Below are positions 61,752 to 64,000 of a stretch of DNA of 64,000 nt, in pieces. Under the pieces are notes generated by a model that saw only the letters and a program-made list of their open reading frames with translations, was not told the DNA's origin and made no database searches. The DNA comes from RUG023 sp900315435 (GTDB taxonomy: Bacteria; Spirochaetota; Spirochaetia; Sphaerochaetales; Sphaerochaetaceae), in the NCBI GenBank assembly GCA_902788205.1, contig CADAJJ010000016.1, forward strand, positions 42,725 to 106,724, written 5' to 3'. Each line of letters opens with the position of its first letter. The first letter of the stretch is position 1. The position numbers and the translations under genes were made by a program.

Positions 61752-62581
61752 AGACGCTTACGATGTTTACAGGGGAGACCAATTCCTACTGCGAGTTCCT
61801 CAATTCCGCATGCACGCCCTTTACCTATGCGGGCAGGAACTATCACTCCGTCGAGCACTATCTGCTGGTCCAGAAGGCCTTCTACCTCAACAACGCCGAA
61901 CTGGCGGGGAAGATGCTGGAGGTCCCTTCTCCTGAGGATGCCCGGTATCTGGCCGCCATGCTGTACGGGAGCAGGGAACGGTTGTGGAATACCGTGATGC
62001 CACATGTGGCCCACTGTGGCATTCGTGCGAAGTTCCAGCAACATCCGAAGCTGTACAAACTGTTGCGGGCAACGGCGGGGCGGATGCTGGTCTATGCGGA
62101 AAGGCGCGATCCTTTCTGGGGAACCGGGTGCGAGATTGGAGGGGATGTGCTGGATGGGCAATGCGACGGGAACCTGTTGGGAAGGGTGCTCATGCAGGTG
62201 CGGGTCGAACTCAAGGAATGGGAAAAGCGAGGAGCGCTGGGCTATGACGATGTGGGTGACCATCCGGAGTTCGTCAGGAACCGGGTGATGCGCTACGAGT
62301 TCGACCAGTTGCTGGACAATGTCTACACCCGCCAGGCAGTCTGGCCCTATGTGATGGTCATGGCATTTCCTGGCGAGGCCCAGGTGCGCAACAAACTTTC
62401 CAGTGGCGTCATCGAGCCCTTCATTCCCCTGACGACCGCCAACTTGCCAGCAAAGGGGCACAACAACTACACCAATACTTCTCCCAGCAGCCTTGCTCTC
62501 GACAAACGGAGACCTGAGGCAGGCTACAGGGAAATGACGCAGGAGCTGTACGACCTGTATCGGCTTCAATTTGTGAGGTAG
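61748..62581 (+). CDS. NADAR-domain protein with extra C-terminal domain
   Basis: A protein of 277 residues. The first 155 residues are a NADAR (YbiA-like) domain: YCEFLNSACTPFTYAGRNYHSVEHYLLVQKAF (about 14-45), GSRERLWNTVMPHVAHCGIRAKFQQHPKLYKLLRATAG, then LVYAERRDPFWGTGCEIGG and GNLLGRVLMQVRVEL near 145. Known NADAR proteins hydrolyse ADP-ribose-linked compounds, including ADP-ribosyl-guanine made by DarT2-type toxins. The C-terminal 115 residues (about 163-277) are not recognised. The ATG overlaps the stop of the upstream gene. Confidence 0.82.
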   Translation: MKTLTMFTGETNSYCEFLNSACTPFTYAGRNYHSVEHYLLVQKAFYLNNAELAGKMLEVPSPEDARYLAAMLYGSRERLWNTVMPHVAHCGIRAKFQQHPKLYKLLRATAGRMLVYAERRDPFWGTGCEIGGDVLDGQCDGNLLGRVLMQVRVELKEWEKRGALGYDDVGDHPEFVRNRVMRYEFDQLLDNVYTRQAVWPYVMVMAFPGEAQVRNKLSSGVIEPFIPLTTANLPAKGHNNYTNTSPSSLALDKRRPEAGYREMTQELYDLYRLQFVR

Positions 62582-62599
62582 TCTTGCTATAGTGGTTTC

Positions 62600-63339
62600 A
62601 TGCGTATCGATTGGAATTGTGACCAGGAGACTTTGCGTGGGACGATCGTACGTCCAAGTCCGCACAAGCTGAGGATTGTTTGCATGGGACAATGCGGCTT
62701 CATCTTGACCTATGGGGGGAGGACCGTATCGGCCGACGTGGTCTACAGCGACCTGTACTACCAGGGGACCCGGCAGTCCCGGCGCCAGATACCGCCGCCG
62801 TTTCCGAAGGAGCAAGTCCCATGGATCGACCTGTTTCTCGTCAGCCATGACCATGCCGACCATGAGGACAAGCCCGGATGATCGCCCCTGATTGTGTGCT
62901 TTCCCACTATGGCAGGCGCTATGAGCCGGTTGAGGGAATCACTCCCATCGAGGTGGCCCATGAGGAATATCGGTACGATGCGCAAGGAAAGCCCGAATGC
63001 TACGGGTATGTGGTGGATACTCCTGCAGGAGCGATTTTCCATGCAGGAGACGCGGTCCTTACGGAGAAGCTGGCCAATGATTTGCTCGGACTGCACAAGC
63101 ATTTCAAGATGCTGATGTTGCCGATCAACGGCCGGGGAAGGCCTGGAATCATCGGCAACATGAATATCGACGAGGCAATCAGCCTTGCCCTGAACATCCA
63201 GCCAGACTATCTCGTTCCCACTCATTGGGACCTGTTCAAGGAAAACGGAGCCGACATCAGCCTCTTCGTCGACAAGGCCAATGCGGCGGGGCTTTCCTAT
63301 CTGATTCCCCGTCCGGGCGAGGTGTGGTGCTTCGACTGA
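62600..63339 (+). pseudogene. Broken metallo-beta-lactamase-fold hydrolase (UlaG-like)
   Basis: Two frames together make a UlaG-like protein lacking its middle. The first (62600-62881) ends in VPWIDLFLVSHDHADHEDK, the metal-binding box. The second (62878-63339) has ITPIEVAHEEYRYD, VDTPAGAIFHAGDAVL, LMLPINGRGRPGIIGNMN and YLVPTHWDLF. In relatives about 50-60 residues separate DHADH from this second part; here they are missing and the frame changes at 62878-62881 (ATGA). A coupled two-protein arrangement is possible in principle, but the internal loss favours a pseudogene. Confidence 0.65.
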
Positions 63340-63349
63340 ACTGAAGTCC

Positions 63350-64000
63350 TTACGCTTCCGTTCCCCAAGCCTCGATTTGGGTCAGGGCGGGGAAGGGAGA
63401 GGGATCGTCGGCCTTGACCAGGTTGCTGACGGTCAGGGTTCTGGTCGTGGCCGGTTTCTCGAGCTTGAACCGCTGGGCGCTGTCGGTCTTCGCCAGCTTG
63501 ATGGTGGTGGTTCCCTCGTCGGTGTTCAGGTCCGCCTGGACCCACCAAGCGTCATGCGGGAAATCGGCGCGGGTGTATACGACTACCTCGCTGATTTTGA
63601 CTTGTCTTCCGAAATCAATGGTCAGGGTAGCTTTCGGATCCCTGTTGATACCCCAGCTGGAATAAGGCCAGTGGCCATGTCCGTGGTTGGCTTTGATGCC
63701 GTCGATGGCATTGCGGGCCTCGAACGAGGCTTCGCCCCGTGTCTCGACATTCGCGTAGGCGTGGGGAAAAAGCGCTTTGTTGGCATGACAGTCCATGGGA
63801 TTCAATGCGAGATTGTGGTAGCTCTCCTTTTCTGCAGGAAGGGCGTCACGGACCGTCAGGTAGTGGATGTTTCCTTGAAATGCGTTTGGGTCATAGCAGA
63901 CTCGTCTTTCGTTGAAAGGAATTGGCAGTGTATAAGTGCCGTCCAGATAGAGCAGCGTAGGAGCGAGCGTCCCGTCCATCGTGCAGACGACGAAACCTGA
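63350..64000 (-). CDS. Discoidin/F5/8-type-C-like domain protein, C-terminal part
   Basis: The frame is open to the right edge of the window (63980-64000 has no stop), so only the last 216 or so residues are visible. YANVETRGEASFEARNAIDG, HWPYSSWGINRDPKATLTIDFGRQVKISEVVVYTRADFPHDAWW and TRTLTVSNLVKADDPSPFPALTQIEAWG follow the jelly-roll pattern of F5/8 type C domains that bind carbohydrate. The rest of the protein, perhaps a glycosidase, lies outside the window. Confidence 0.65.
   Translation of the reverse strand, partial: SGFVVCTMDGTLAPTLLYLDGTYTLPIPFNERRVCYDPNAFQGNIHYLTVRDALPAEKESYHNLALNPMDCHANKALFPHAYANVETRGEASFEARNAIDGIKANHGHGHWPYSSWGINRDPKATLTIDFGRQVKISEVVVYTRADFPHDAWWVQADLNTDEGTTTIKLAKTDSAQRFKLEKPATTRTLTVSNLVKADDPSPFPALTQIEAWGTEA

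Overview
The window reads as a bacterial chromosome, most likely from a spirochaete of the Sphaerochaeta/Treponema kind. That is inferred from gene content: a clade-X-type phosphofructokinase, a short-form molybdo-flavoenzyme trio, an acyl-ACP thioesterase and AAA-ATPase-like proteins. No rRNA or tRNA gene is present to confirm it. Most of the window is G+C-rich and densely packed, with stop/start overlaps (ATGA, TGATG). About 39.2-51.5 kb is visibly AT-richer and carries imported restriction and defence genes.

Layout. 0-5.3 kb: pyrK-pyrC end of a pyrimidine operon, a decayed AAA-ATPase, a small membrane protein, a GH43-like protein and a convergent acyl-ACP thioesterase. 5.3-10.3 kb (minus): rsmD-sbcD-sbcC. 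10.7-20.5 kb (minus): one coupled operon of three molybdo-flavoenzyme-like subunits, dnaE, a YggT-type membrane protein and recG. 20.6-27.6 kb (plus): ACT-domain and membrane proteins, ligA, an aminotransferase, a ModE/LysR-type HTH protein and phosphofructokinase, whose 3' end runs into a decayed PD-(D/E)XK-transposase-type gene.

28.0-35.7 kb (plus) is a seven-gene catabolic operon: LarA-like racemase, glycerate 2-kinase, divergent enolase paralogue, GntR regulator, then TctC-TctB-TctA. The best reading is uptake of a hydroxy-acid, epimerisation, phosphorylation to 2-phosphoglycerate and dehydration to PEP. It has a palindrome on its promoter, a hairpin that can bury the gntR Shine-Dalgarno, and a tctC/tctB intercistronic hairpin. 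35.7-37.8 kb is a scrap zone of gene remnants containing a well-formed candidate small RNA with two anti-Shine-Dalgarno-like motifs.

37.8-39.0 kb: PHP hydrolase and Nudix hydrolase. 39.3-51.4 kb: a MutL-like ATPase/Z1 helicase/DUF4420 nuclease/AIPR operon (Mza-type defence), two C5-cytosine methyltransferases, an EcoRII-type endonuclease divergent from one of them over a large dyad operator, and a GIY-YIG protein.

51.7-62.6 kb is the most novel stretch. Two diverged paralogues with an FHGTD motif (possible ADP-ribosyltransferase fold) bracket a 1906-residue DUF4011/SF1 helicase/Vsr-like protein of Hhe type. They are followed by a double-HTH protein, an unknown protein and a NADAR-domain protein, a family known to remove ADP-ribose from guanine. 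This may be an undescribed ADP-ribosylation-linked defence locus. The window ends with a decayed metallo-beta-lactamase-fold gene and the 3' part of a discoidin-like domain gene.
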